From Puniceicoccaceae bacterium (lineage in GTDB: Bacteria; Verrucomicrobiota; Verrucomicrobiia; Opitutales; JAFGAQ01): DNA of 64,000 nt. Made by a program: the position numbers and the translations under genes. Of this stretch, positions 46,988 to 55,570 are shown in pieces (within the stretch, counting starts at the first letter, position 1; each line of letters starts with the position of its first letter). The notes below the pieces were generated by a model that made no database searches, was not told the origin of the DNA, and was given only the letters and a program-made list of their open reading frames with translations. The stretch is from positions 1-64,000 of the forward strand of contig JBEGIR010000047.1 of the NCBI GenBank assembly GCA_040224245.1, written 5' to 3'.

Positions 46988-49900
46988 ATGTGCCCAATTT
47001 TCCAATCTTTCCCCCTCCTTCGACTGTTGATTTGGCTCACATGCGGCATGCTGCTTCCTGTCTTCGTTGCTGCGATCGAACTGGGAAGTCCACAGCAGGA
47101 AGTTCACGCCATTCAAGACACGGAACTATCTGAATTCTGGACTGGCATCCGCCTCGATGATGGAAGAATGCTCTTCGCCGGCGACGGTGATACCATCTCG
47201 ATATATGACGGTTGGAATTGGATAAATCTCTCAATCACATTTCCCGAATCAGTGTGGTGTATGGTTAGCGCCGGAACGAACCAGCTCTGGATTGGGTTGC
47301 GCTCTGGATTTGGTCGCCTGACCATCTCTGAAGAGAGTGCCGAATACGTGTCCCTCTCGGGCCTGGTGGAGACAGAAACCAGCTTGGATTCGATCTACCA
47401 TATCCAAACATTGGGCGACACCGTTTTCTTCTGTGGAAAGGCTGCCATCTACAGCTACAAAAACGACAAGGTCTCCGAACACCGATTCCCGGAAGATGCA
47501 GAGCTGTTTCCCTTCACTTTCGACAATGCCGCTTACTGCAAATCCGGAGCCAACCTGTACCAGTGGAATGGGAACCAGTTTGTATTGGAACACTCCTCCC
47601 CCGAACTTCTCCAAACCCAGATTTTTCTCGGATGGAAAAATGAAGATGGAACAAAGCAGATCCTTACTCAACGAGGAATCGAGACATTTCAACCGCAACA
47701 GATTCTCACCTCTCACCGTTTTCGCGATTTGGGTGCGGAAGGACTGATCCCAGGGCGATCCACCAAGCGGCTCGGAAACTTCCTGTTCACCACTACCAGC
47801 AATAAAGGAGCACTGGTCATCAATACAGCAACCCGCTCATCCTATCCCATCATCCCCCGGCATTTTATTGATTTCAAAAATATCGAAGATGTCGTCATCG
47901 AAGATGAAAACTTCATCTGGCTGGTCACACGACATCATCTGTTCAGGGTGAACATCAACTCCGGCTCCAGGGTATTCCACTTCACACTCAATCACCCGCA
48001 TACGAATTACTGGGATCTCGCTGCCATCGGAAACAAGCTCTACTTTTCCTGCAATGAAGGAGTTTATGTCGTCCATCTGTCGCGCCCCCAATCTGCCCCC
48101 GAACCTCTCTTTAATAATCTAGTCTACGGACTGACACCTGACGGAAACGATCTCTACCTCTCTACCCCATGGGACTTTGTTCGACTGTATGAAAGTGGTC
48201 GGTATGAAAAGGTTCTGGATGATGTGGTTGCGATTGCCTCCGGACTCAATCAGGACGGTTCCGTTTGGGTGTCGACTCAGAATGACGTGCGACGGATACA
48301 ACCCACCTTGACCGGATGGGAGGAAACCGCCCAGCTCTCCGGTTTCAGGGGAGCTGCTGTTCAGTCTGTTTCCGATCCCGACGGAGCTCTTTGGGTTGTC
48401 AGCAACAGCGGTCATCTGGTCCGCTTCACTCAGCCACAAGGCCGGGTGACCCATTACGATCAGACCGCCCAACTTGGGGAGCAACCTTTGCCTGCTTCCG
48501 CCTCAAACCTGGGACTTTTCAGTCTGCAGGGATACCCCTTTGCTCTCACCGAAAGATCACTTTATCAATGGAAGACCGAGGCATTGTATGAAGAGGTATC
48601 CCCTGCGAATTCCCCTGATACATCGAACGACTGGGAGTGGATCGTCCCGCTGTTCTTTCCGCAGGATTCCAAGATCTGGCTGCTTCGACGACACCAGCGT
48701 TTTGGAGGCTACGAAATCGGCCAGCTCACAATGGACCGCACCGGTCAATCCCATTGGAATGGCCAGGCGATCGGAAGTCAGGAGTTTCTCGGCCCCATCC
48801 GCAAAATTCAGGAAATTGAAATCGCCGGAAATTCTCTCATCGTCCTCATCGGAACAGATGGTCTACACTTCATCGACCTCGAGCAGTTGCCACCTGTTCT
48901 GGCTCCACAAACTCCTGTTCTTCGCTTCGCAACACCAGGCATGCGCCAGCTCTCAAACCGTCAACTCGACGCTGCTTTTGAAGAAGGCAGCGAACTCGTC
49001 CCTTCATTCCGATATCATGTTCCTCATTTGCGTTCCGATGAACCCATGTATTTTCAGACCCGTCTCTCTGGCCTGGAATCGCAGTGGAGTGAACCGACCC
49101 ACCTGACGACACGCTCATTTCCAGGTCTCAAGGACGGTCGCTTCTCCTTTGAGGTTCGGACCGTCAATGGACTGGGGCAGGTGTCCAATCCTGCAGTACT
49201 GCACTTTCGCGTACTTCCACCCTGGTACAAAACCGTCCCTGCCTTCGTTGGCTATGCACTCACATTGGTATTGTTTGGATTCATGCTCTTCTACATGCGT
49301 CTCAGAGAATCTCATAAACGGCGCATGGAACTTGAACTCAAGGTGAAGGAGCGAACGGCCGAGCTTGAGAAAGCCAATCGCGTCAAATCGGAATTTGTGG
49401 CCAACATGAGTCACGAAATTCGAAATCCGATGAATGGCATCATCAACAATGTGAGACTGCTTCGTCCTCATGAACCCGTCGATCCCACACTGCTGCAATC
49501 GCTGAGCTATTCGAGCGGATACCTCAATCGCCTGGTACGAAACATTCTCGATTTTTCAAAAATCGATTCTCAAAAACGCACCGTTAGCAAAGCATGGTTT
49601 GATCCCGAACCCCTTCGGGCAACCGTCAGCCACTTGTTCAACGACATGGCCAATCGCAGCCAAATTGCACTCATTGTTGCCTATTTTGCTCCTTCCCGCA
49701 TTTCCATCTACTCCGACCAAAGTCGCATCGAACAGGTGCTCGTCAACCTTATCAGCAACGCCATTCGCTTCACTACGGAGGGTTCAGTCAGGGTAGGCAT
49801 CCACATTCAGCAAGAAAATGAGACCGAAGCCATGCTGAGTCTCTGGATTCGTGATACGGGAACCGGGATTGCCCCGGAAGACCAGCAGCGCATCTTTGAA

Positions 49901-50992
49901 CCGTTTGAACAAGGTTCGAGTGTCTCGCCAATGGGTCCTGCCGAAAAGGGAACGGGTCTGGGATTGGCAATCGTGAAGGACATCATTGCAACGCTCGGCG
50001 GCACACAGGAATTTGAAAGCCAGCTTGGAGAAGGAACCAGTTTCAAAATCAAAATTCCGGTGGCATTGCGAACTCAGGATGAAAATGAGTCCGTTTGGGC
50101 AGGGGACTCAGTTCGCCTGAAGGGTCGCTACCTCATCACCGACGACCAGGAATACAATGTCTCCATCTTTCAGGCGTTCATGCAGCAGTGGAATGCCAGT
50201 CTCGATGTGGCAAGCTGCGGAAGCGAAGCCTTTGAACTACTGAAGCAATACCGCTATGATGCGATTTTTCTCGATTGGAGTTTACCCGACTACAAGGGTC
50301 CTGAAATTGCAAAAATCATTCGTAACGGGAGTTTTCCGCTCAATACCGAAACCCCACTCATTGCCCAGACAGCCTATACCAGTGATTCGCAAAAGGAAGT
50401 CTGTCGAATGGCTGGCATGAACGCTTTCATCGAAAAACCATTCAGTCCGGAAAAAATCCTCAGTGAACTCACCCAACTCGTGCCCGACAGAGTTGTCATC
50501 GTGCCAACCGATCCGACAGCCTCCAAAGGAAACAAAGATTCCAACGAAGGTCGGGGGAGAAATGACATGAACCTCGAAACCAGCCGCATGATGGCCATGC
50601 TGCACAAGAGAAGCCTTGAAGAGGAAGTTAAGATCGAAATCCTATCTCCTGTACAGCAGTTGATTCATGAGATTCACAACCATCACCGATCCCAAAATCT
50701 TTCATCCATGCGATCCGCTGTGCACGAGATCAAAAACCTGCTCGGTATCCTGCAGGCACATCGCTCGGTGACCTACTTTGGAGAATTTCAAGATGCCATA
50801 GATCGTGGTTCTGAAGCTACCGTTCAACGTTATCTTGACCGCTTGCCGCTCGAACAATCCTGGCTGCAACAATGCGTTGAGGCCTATCTCGCCTTTGAAT
50901 CTGGATTTAGTCTATCACTGCCTGGAACACTCACCGCCCACCGGGATGCATCGCATGCAGACGTTTCATCCTCTCCAGCTGAGCAGGATTAA
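46988..50992 (+). CDS. Hybrid sensor histidine kinase: secreted beta-propeller sensor, HK, receiver, Hpt
   Basis: 1334 residues. A signal anchor occupies 1-29. A large periplasmic domain of propeller-like repeats (about 35-640) is followed by a Y_Y_Y-type Ig-like domain (FSFEVRTVNGLGQVSNPAVL). Then come one membrane helix (about 752-772), a DHp domain with His809 (NMSHEIRNPMNGI), an ATPase domain (RDTGTGIAPED, GTGLGLAIVKDI), a receiver with Asp1096 (DAIFLDWSLPDYKG) and an Hpt domain with His1246 (VHEIKNLLGIL). A complete phosphorelay short only of an output protein. It resembles two-component systems sensing polymers or peptides outside the cell. It overlaps convergently by 4 bases with the response regulator gene. 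Confidence 0.93.
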   Translation: MCPIFQSFPLLRLLIWLTCGMLLPVFVAAIELGSPQQEVHAIQDTELSEFWTGIRLDDGRMLFAGDGDTISIYDGWNWINLSITFPESVWCMVSAGTNQLWIGLRSGFGRLTISEESAEYVSLSGLVETETSLDSIYHIQTLGDTVFFCGKAAIYSYKNDKVSEHRFPEDAELFPFTFDNAAYCKSGANLYQWNGNQFVLEHSSPELLQTQIFLGWKNEDGTKQILTQRGIETFQPQQILTSHRFRDLGAEGLIPGRSTKRLGNFLFTTTSNKGALVINTATRSSYPIIPRHFIDFKNIEDVVIEDENFIWLVTRHHLFRVNINSGSRVFHFTLNHPHTNYWDLAAIGNKLYFSCNEGVYVVHLSRPQSAPEPLFNNLVYGLTPDGNDLYLSTPWDFVRLYESGRYEKVLDDVVAIASGLNQDGSVWVSTQNDVRRIQPTLTGWEETAQLSGFRGAAVQSVSDPDGALWVVSNSGHLVRFTQPQGRVTHYDQTAQLGEQPLPASASNLGLFSLQGYPFALTERSLYQWKTEALYEEVSPANSPDTSNDWEWIVPLFFPQDSKIWLLRRHQRFGGYEIGQLTMDRTGQSHWNGQAIGSQEFLGPIRKIQEIEIAGNSLIVLIGTDGLHFIDLEQLPPVLAPQTPVLRFATPGMRQLSNRQLDAAFEEGSELVPSFRYHVPHLRSDEPMYFQTRLSGLESQWSEPTHLTTRSFPGLKDGRFSFEVRTVNGLGQVSNPAVLHFRVLPPWYKTVPAFVGYALTLVLFGFMLFYMRLRESHKRRMELELKVKERTAELEKANRVKSEFVANMSHEIRNPMNGIINNVRLLRPHEPVDPTLLQSLSYSSGYLNRLVRNILDFSKIDSQKRTVSKAWFDPEPLRATVSHLFNDMANRSQIALIVAYFAPSRISIYSDQSRIEQVLVNLISNAIRFTTEGSVRVGIHIQQENETEAMLSLWIRDTGTGIAPEDQQRIFEPFEQGSSVSPMGPAEKGTGLGLAIVKDIIATLGGTQEFESQLGEGTSFKIKIPVALRTQDENESVWAGDSVRLKGRYLITDDQEYNVSIFQAFMQQWNASLDVASCGSEAFELLKQYRYDAIFLDWSLPDYKGPEIAKIIRNGSFPLNTETPLIAQTAYTSDSQKEVCRMAGMNAFIEKPFSPEKILSELTQLVPDRVVIVPTDPTASKGNKDSNEGRGRNDMNLETSRMMAMLHKRSLEEEVKIEILSPVQQLIHEIHNHHRSQNLSSMRSAVHEIKNLLGILQAHRSVTYFGEFQDAIDRGSEATVQRYLDRLPLEQSWLQQCVEAYLAFESGFSLSLPGTLTAHRDASHADVSSSPAEQD

Positions 50993-51654
50993 TGATTCAA
51001 TCTCTCTTCGTGGGGTTTCCAGAACCCATTGTCGAGTGCATAGCGAATCAACTCAGGAGTGCTGTGCACACCAATCTTGCCCATGATGTTCTTTCGATGG
51101 GTTTGCACTGTGCTGGGGCTAAGTCCAACCAGGTTACCAATTTCCTGATCCGAATAACATCCTCCGATCAGTGCTAAAACTTCCTGTTCACGAGGGCTGA
51201 GAATTTTCTGAAATGACATCGGCTCTTCGAGCAAACGGTCCCGGATTTTCAGAATTGACGAACTGAAATACGTGCCCCCTGTTGAGACTTTGTGGATCGC
51301 TTCCGTCAAGGTTTCCAAGGTCTGAGTGCTCTTATCCAAAAAGCCCTGGAACCCAATCTTGAACGCCCGATGAATGGTCACCGGGTCACTTTCGGATGAA
51401 ACCGCAAGAATTTTGACCTCCGGATTTTCGGCTTTGAGAATCTCAGCAACGACCAAACCCGAGGTCTGCGGAATGCAGATATCCAGCAGAACCAACCCCG
51501 GATTGCTTTCCCGACAAAGTCGAAGAGCGTGGATACCGTCACCTGCAACACCAACCACCTTATACCCAAAAACCGAAGTTACCACGTGCGTCAGAAGCTC
51601 CTGGAACAGCTTCTGATCTTCGATGATGGCGATTTCTAAAACGTTGCTAGTCAC
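50989..51654 (-). CDS. NarL/LuxR-type response regulator
   Basis: 221 residues: a receiver domain with EIAIIEDQKLFQELL, phospho-acceptor Asp58 in LVLLDICIPQTSG and Lys in FLDKSTQ, then a LuxR helix-turn-helix (LSPREQEVLALIGGCYSDQE, GLSPSTVQTHRKNIMGKIGV). The start is a GTG at 51654. It is the obvious output partner for the hybrid kinase, whose Hpt could pass phosphate to Asp58. The stops overlap tail to tail. Six bases before its start lies a copy of the inverted repeat seen before the kinase gene, so autoregulation is plausible. Confidence 0.93.
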   Translation of the reverse strand: MTSNVLEIAIIEDQKLFQELLTHVVTSVFGYKVVGVAGDGIHALRLCRESNPGLVLLDICIPQTSGLVVAEILKAENPEVKILAVSSESDPVTIHRAFKIGFQGFLDKSTQTLETLTEAIHKVSTGGTYFSSSILKIRDRLLEEPMSFQKILSPREQEVLALIGGCYSDQEIGNLVGLSPSTVQTHRKNIMGKIGVHSTPELIRYALDNGFWKPHEERLNH

Positions 51655-51659
51655 GGAGG

Positions 51660-51677
51660 ATACCCAATTTAAGGTAG
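51660..51677. promoter_or_regulatory. Second copy of the ATACC...TTAAGGTA element
   Basis: ATACCCAATTTAAGGTAG shares 14 of 18 positions with the inverted repeat at 46945-46962. It sits between the divergent response regulator (start 51654) and the orphan 159-residue gene. Candidate target of the regulator. Confidence 0.45.
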
Positions 51678-51686
51678 GCGAGTCAG

Positions 51687-52166
51687 ATGGCGATTACAGG
51701 AAAAGTCGGTATATTGAGCAATTCATCAACAATGGAACCTTTTTTTAATGCTTCGCTTTTCGACCGAGAACCGCCCAGCTTGCATGATGTGCAAGATTTG
51801 GCCAAAGTGTACACTGACTCAAGCGAATTGTTACGCCGTTCAACAATTTCAATCACTGAGATTCCGGAACTGCCTTCTCTTGCAATTCGAGTGAACACTC
51901 ACACGGTGATCTTGAGTACTCGGCTGCAGTTAGTGCACTTGTTTCCCGATCATACGCTTGAGCTGCAACGTCACATGAGCGGCCCGTTCCACTATGTTGT
52001 TCTGGACACAAGCGGACTCGACACGGATCTCGTCCCACTTGAGTCCCTGATCAGTAACCTTCCAAGTGAGCAGCGCATTGCCATTCACAAGGACTGGAGG
52101 AATGCACTTTTCAAGGCCATGATCCATGCAGCGCGCGCTCAGCAAGCCGAAGTCTCCAGTTGCTGA
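51687..52166 (+). CDS. Orphan protein of the sensor-regulator locus
   Basis: 159 residues, no family recognised, no signal peptide or membrane helix. The central part (THTVILSTRLQLVHLFPDHT to YVVLDTSGLDTDL) alternates strands and helices. Its second segment vaguely recalls the strand-3 region of a receiver, but the phospho-acceptor and Lys are not convincing. The C-terminus is helical (ALFKAMIHAARAQQAE). An internal ATG at 51732 would give 144 residues and a more realistic distance to the divergent regulator (32 bases otherwise). Position suggests it is controlled by, or acts on, the adjacent two-component system. Confidence 0.6.
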   Translation: MAITGKVGILSNSSTMEPFFNASLFDREPPSLHDVQDLAKVYTDSSELLRRSTISITEIPELPSLAIRVNTHTVILSTRLQLVHLFPDHTLELQRHMSGPFHYVVLDTSGLDTDLVPLESLISNLPSEQRIAIHKDWRNALFKAMIHAARAQQAEVSSC

Positions 52167-52189
52167 CACTTGTTGCAATCGCCCTCAAT

Positions 52190-52224
52190 GCATCTGAGCG
52201 CAATTCACCGCATTGCTTAGATGC
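52190..52224 (+). terminator. Hairpin after the orphan gene
   Basis: Stem GCATCTGAGC / GCTTAGATGC (10 pairs, one G-T) with three more pairs inside, 23 bases beyond the stop. No T-tract follows, so it may act as an mRNA stabiliser rather than a terminator. Confidence 0.4.
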
Positions 52225-52339
52225 GCAGGTTCCATCTGCGGATCGCCTGCCCCGAGTCCAATGCCACAATCATTGTTTGCGCGGACCTTTTATGATTCTG
52301 TCTTTTGCCAATTGAGGAAATCCTTTACATTGTGTTCTT

Positions 52340-53494
52340 ATGCAGAACTTTGTTTTCCACAACCCAACCCGCATCGTATTGGGTCGCCACACGATTCCAA
52401 AGCTCCGTAAACTGATCCCCTCAGGTTCCAGAGTGATGCTTGCCTACGGGCACGGCAGCATCAAACAAAACGGGGTCTATGATCAAATCACACAGGCCCT
52501 AAATGGATTCGAAACCATCGAATTCTCAGGCATCGACCCCAATCCGAAATATGAGCAATTGCTTCCCGGACTCGAATTGATTCAAAAACACCGAATTCAA
52601 TTCATCCTTGCAGCAGGAGGGGGTTCCGTAATCGATGCCGTCAAATGGCTGGCTGCCGCGGCCCTGTATGAAGGAGACCCTTGGGACATTCTGACAGGGC
52701 AATACAGTGTAAAGGAAGCCCTTCCGATTGGCACGGTTCTCACTCTGCCCGGCACGGGATCGGAAGCCAATGGCAATGCAGTGATCAGTCGTATCGAACC
52801 GCTTGCCAAGCGCTCATTCTACTCACCTGCAGTCTTTCCCAGGTTCTCCATACTCGATCCCGAAACGACCTTTAGCCTCCCGAAACACCAGATTGCAAAC
52901 GGAGTTGCCGACGCATTCACCCATGTCGTCGAGCAGTATTTAACCTACCCCGTCGGAGGACATCTCCAGGACCGCCTTGCAGAAGCCGTCTTTCACACGC
53001 TTATCGAACAGGGAGTCCAGGCTGTGGAGAGCACGGACTACGAGATTCGGGCCAATTTCATGTGGGCGTGCACCCTCGCTCTCAATACCCTGCTATCCAT
53101 GGGGGTTCCTGGAGATTGGGCATCCCACCAAATCGGACACGAACTCACGGCACTGCACGGACTCGACCATGCGCGGACCCTCGCCATCGTGCTACCCAGT
53201 CTGTTACGGGAACAGAAAGACTCAAAAAGAGAAAAATTGCTCCAGTTCGGAGATCGCATTTGGGGAATCCGCAGCGGAAGCGAATCCGAACGAATCGAAC
53301 AGACGATTCAGGCCGTGGAGAAGTTCTTTCGTTCACTCGGCATCGGGGTCCGCTTTTCCGAATACGACTTGGACGCGCGAACGACTCCACAAGAGGTGGC
53401 CAATCGGCTTCGATCACAAGGCAGCACTGCCATCGGCGAGCACAACGATATCACACCCGACAAGGTCCAGCGCATTCTCGAAGCAGCGGCATAG
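52340..53494 (+). CDS. Iron-type alcohol dehydrogenase (YqhD/butanol-dehydrogenase-like)
   Basis: NAD(P)H-dependent aldehyde or alcohol oxidoreductase of group III. The first domain has FVFHNPTRIVLGRHTIPKL and AAGGGSVIDAVKW (cofactor loop GGGS). TLPGTGSEANGNAVI and LDPETTFSLP are conserved. The metal site is in NGVADAFTHVVEQYL and ASHQIGHELTALHGLDHART (Asp and three His). Length 384 aa matches YqhD, which reduces short-chain aldehydes. Its own promoter is likely in the 170 bases upstream. Convergent with lptG. Confidence 0.93.
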   Translation: MQNFVFHNPTRIVLGRHTIPKLRKLIPSGSRVMLAYGHGSIKQNGVYDQITQALNGFETIEFSGIDPNPKYEQLLPGLELIQKHRIQFILAAGGGSVIDAVKWLAAAALYEGDPWDILTGQYSVKEALPIGTVLTLPGTGSEANGNAVISRIEPLAKRSFYSPAVFPRFSILDPETTFSLPKHQIANGVADAFTHVVEQYLTYPVGGHLQDRLAEAVFHTLIEQGVQAVESTDYEIRANFMWACTLALNTLLSMGVPGDWASHQIGHELTALHGLDHARTLAIVLPSLLREQKDSKREKLLQFGDRIWGIRSGSESERIEQTIQAVEKFFRSLGIGVRFSEYDLDARTTPQEVANRLRSQGSTAIGEHNDITPDKVQRILEAAA

Positions 53495-53612
53495 AATCCT
53501 GCATCGCAGCAATCAGTCCTGTTACACCGCCAATCCATTGCGAAGAAGACCCAGGCTTCAAATCGAAAGTCATGCCTAGCCTACCTTCGAGTCGATACCG
53601 AATGCGTCGTGG

Positions 53613-54737
53613 CTAAAGGGCTTTCACAAAAATTCGGGATGAAATTACCCCGATCAAAACCAACGGTATCAGTGCAGCCGCAATAGGTGCGATCAGCCCG
53701 CCTTCCCCCATCACAGTTGAGACATTGGAAACCAGGAAAAACACCATGAACATGCTGATTGCCTTGGAAATGCCTATCATCGGGTTTGTGCGAACTCCGG
53801 CAGCCGCAAATGGGACTCCAAAGGTAACCACCAGAAAACATACAAAAGGTGATGCCAGGATGCGGTAGAACCGAATCTGGTAGGGACGGATTTCCGAGTT
53901 TTCATGCCCTTCGTGGGCCTTGATCAAGTCTCCAAGCTCCACAAGGGAAAGATCACGCGGTTTCTTGCGCAGCGTCAGCATCAATCCGGGAGGATCTGTG
54001 TAGGCTGGTTTCTCAAGGACTTCGAAGGCACGATTTCGGTAGGGTTCATCGCTTTCTCCATCGTAGAACAACTCGTGCCCGTTACGAAAAACCCAATGTC
54101 CCGCTGCCATATCAAACCGAGCGGACGCAGCACGAACCCGATAGCGTTCCCTCCCGGACTCTGGATCGATATCATACACCGTCACGTCTTCGGCAAATCC
54201 TTCAATCGGAAAAAACACACCGATCAACCAAAGCCGATTCTCCCGAAAGTTCAGCGATCCCAGGTTCAAGATCCTGCGGTCTTTGTCGGGAATCTGCACA
54301 TCCCCCTCATTCAACCCTCGCAACAGAAATTCCTGCCGCAGGGATTCCTGTGCCCGCACACTCCAGGGAATGACCACACTGTTCAACGCAAAAATCATGA
54401 GGGCGCACAACCCTGCCGCTGCGATCAGAGGCGTCGTGATCGTCCAAAGACTGATTCCGGCCGCCTTCATCGCAATGATTTCGTTTTTACGGTGCAGCGA
54501 ACTCACGCAGAACAGTATGGAAAGCAGCAACATCATCGGAACAATGGACGGCAAATACAGCGGTAGTGCGTAGGCAAAGCTCAGCAAAATCTCAACTGTC
54601 GTCGCCCCACGCGTCAGCAAGGCATCCAGGCGATTGTAAACCTCCTGCACGACAAGCAGTCCCAGAATCAATGCCGAGGCGATGCCAAACACCTTCAGCC
54701 ACTCTGCAAAGATGTACCGCTGGATTCGTTTCCCCAT
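53613..54737 (-). CDS. lptG: LptF/LptG-family lipopolysaccharide export permease
   Basis: Inner-membrane part of the LPS transport bridge. Six membrane helices are split by a large periplasmic domain (about 110-265), as in YjgP/YjgQ. Typical segments are YIFAEWLKVFGIA at the start, the coupling-helix region SLHRKNEIIAMKAAGISLW, and IRFYRILASPFVCFLVVTFG in the second half. Whether it is the LptF or LptG ortholog cannot be decided from one copy; the symbol reflects similarity only. The partner permease and LptB are outside the window. It follows coaX on the same strand, 23 bases apart. Confidence 0.88.
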   Translation of the reverse strand: MGKRIQRYIFAEWLKVFGIASALILGLLVVQEVYNRLDALLTRGATTVEILLSFAYALPLYLPSIVPMMLLLSILFCVSSLHRKNEIIAMKAAGISLWTITTPLIAAAGLCALMIFALNSVVIPWSVRAQESLRQEFLLRGLNEGDVQIPDKDRRILNLGSLNFRENRLWLIGVFFPIEGFAEDVTVYDIDPESGRERYRVRAASARFDMAAGHWVFRNGHELFYDGESDEPYRNRAFEVLEKPAYTDPPGLMLTLRKKPRDLSLVELGDLIKAHEGHENSEIRPYQIRFYRILASPFVCFLVVTFGVPFAAAGVRTNPMIGISKAISMFMVFFLVSNVSTVMGEGGLIAPIAAALIPLVLIGVISSRIFVKAL

Positions 54738-54760
54738 ATTCGTTCGACTTCGATTCAGGG

Positions 54761-55570
54761 TTACATGGAGTATTCCGCATCTCCCTCATGTTCACGCACC
54801 TGCAAGTCCCGAGAAAATGCTTCATGCAAGCCCTTCAGCGTGATGTCTTCGTCATGGATGAGCTGATGAAAGTGCCCCTTCTCAAGAAAAGAAGCATCGC
54901 CCCCAGCAGAAATCAAAACCGGTGGCTTTCCATGGCGTTGCTCCAGCTCGGCATATACGGGTTCCACCAGAGCCGTAATCATCCCTGCAAACCCCCGCTT
55001 GCAACCGATACTGATGGCCTCGCGAGTGCTCTTTCCGATCAGTGCAACATCCTTCCATTCTGACGGATCCACCTCGGGAAGCAGTGCCGTTTTTTCGTGA
55101 AGATATTTTGACATGAGGGCAAGCCCCGGAGCGATTACCCCCCCCTCATACCCGCGGTCAGCACTGAGAATATCCAAGGTAACTGCAGTGCCCATATCGA
55201 TCACAATGGCTGGCACTCCATACTTGGCCTGCGCACCTATCGAATTTGCCAATCGATCCTGCCCGATCTCTGATGGCTTCGGGTAGTCAATGGCCAAACC
55301 ATGACAGGTTTTCGGATTCAAATTGAATACATGTGAGGTAAAGATACGCAGGTGTTTCATCAGGTGGGGATAAATCCCGGGAACCACCGAGCAAAACGCA
55401 ATTCCAGATACATTTCCCTTCGAAACCATCCTGTGCAGAATTTCTCCGACTTCCGGCCCGGGGCTTGGTATCTTCAGCGTCGGAAATTTCTCCTTCAGGC
55501 ACACGCCCTCCTCATTCACAACCGCGATCCGGGTATTGGAGTTGCCAACATCAAGACAAAGCACATTCAT
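54761..55570 (-). CDS. coaX: Type III pantothenate kinase
   Basis: First step of coenzyme A synthesis, in the class without feedback control. ASKHA-type fold: LCLDVGNSNTRIAVVN phosphate-1 motif, IGQDRLANSIGAQ, VIDMGTAVTLDIL phosphate-2 with the catalytic Asp region, and YEGGVIAPGLALM. Length 269 aa is normal. The ATG overlaps the birA stop by 4 bases (ATGA), an arrangement known in several phyla where birA and coaX are coupled. panD in this window feeds the same pathway. Confidence 0.96.
   Translation of the reverse strand: MNVLCLDVGNSNTRIAVVNEEGVCLKEKFPTLKIPSPGPEVGEILHRMVSKGNVSGIAFCSVVPGIYPHLMKHLRIFTSHVFNLNPKTCHGLAIDYPKPSEIGQDRLANSIGAQAKYGVPAIVIDMGTAVTLDILSADRGYEGGVIAPGLALMSKYLHEKTALLPEVDPSEWKDVALIGKSTREAISIGCKRGFAGMITALVEPVYAELEQRHGKPPVLISAGGDASFLEKGHFHQLIHDEDITLKGLHEAFSRDLQVREHEGDAEYSM

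Noticed and set aside
38311-52226. Shared 12-mer CTTAGATGCGCA in the LacI control region and in the hairpin after the orphan gene
   Set aside because: Two copies in different structural contexts; most likely coincidence, and the dyads around them differ.
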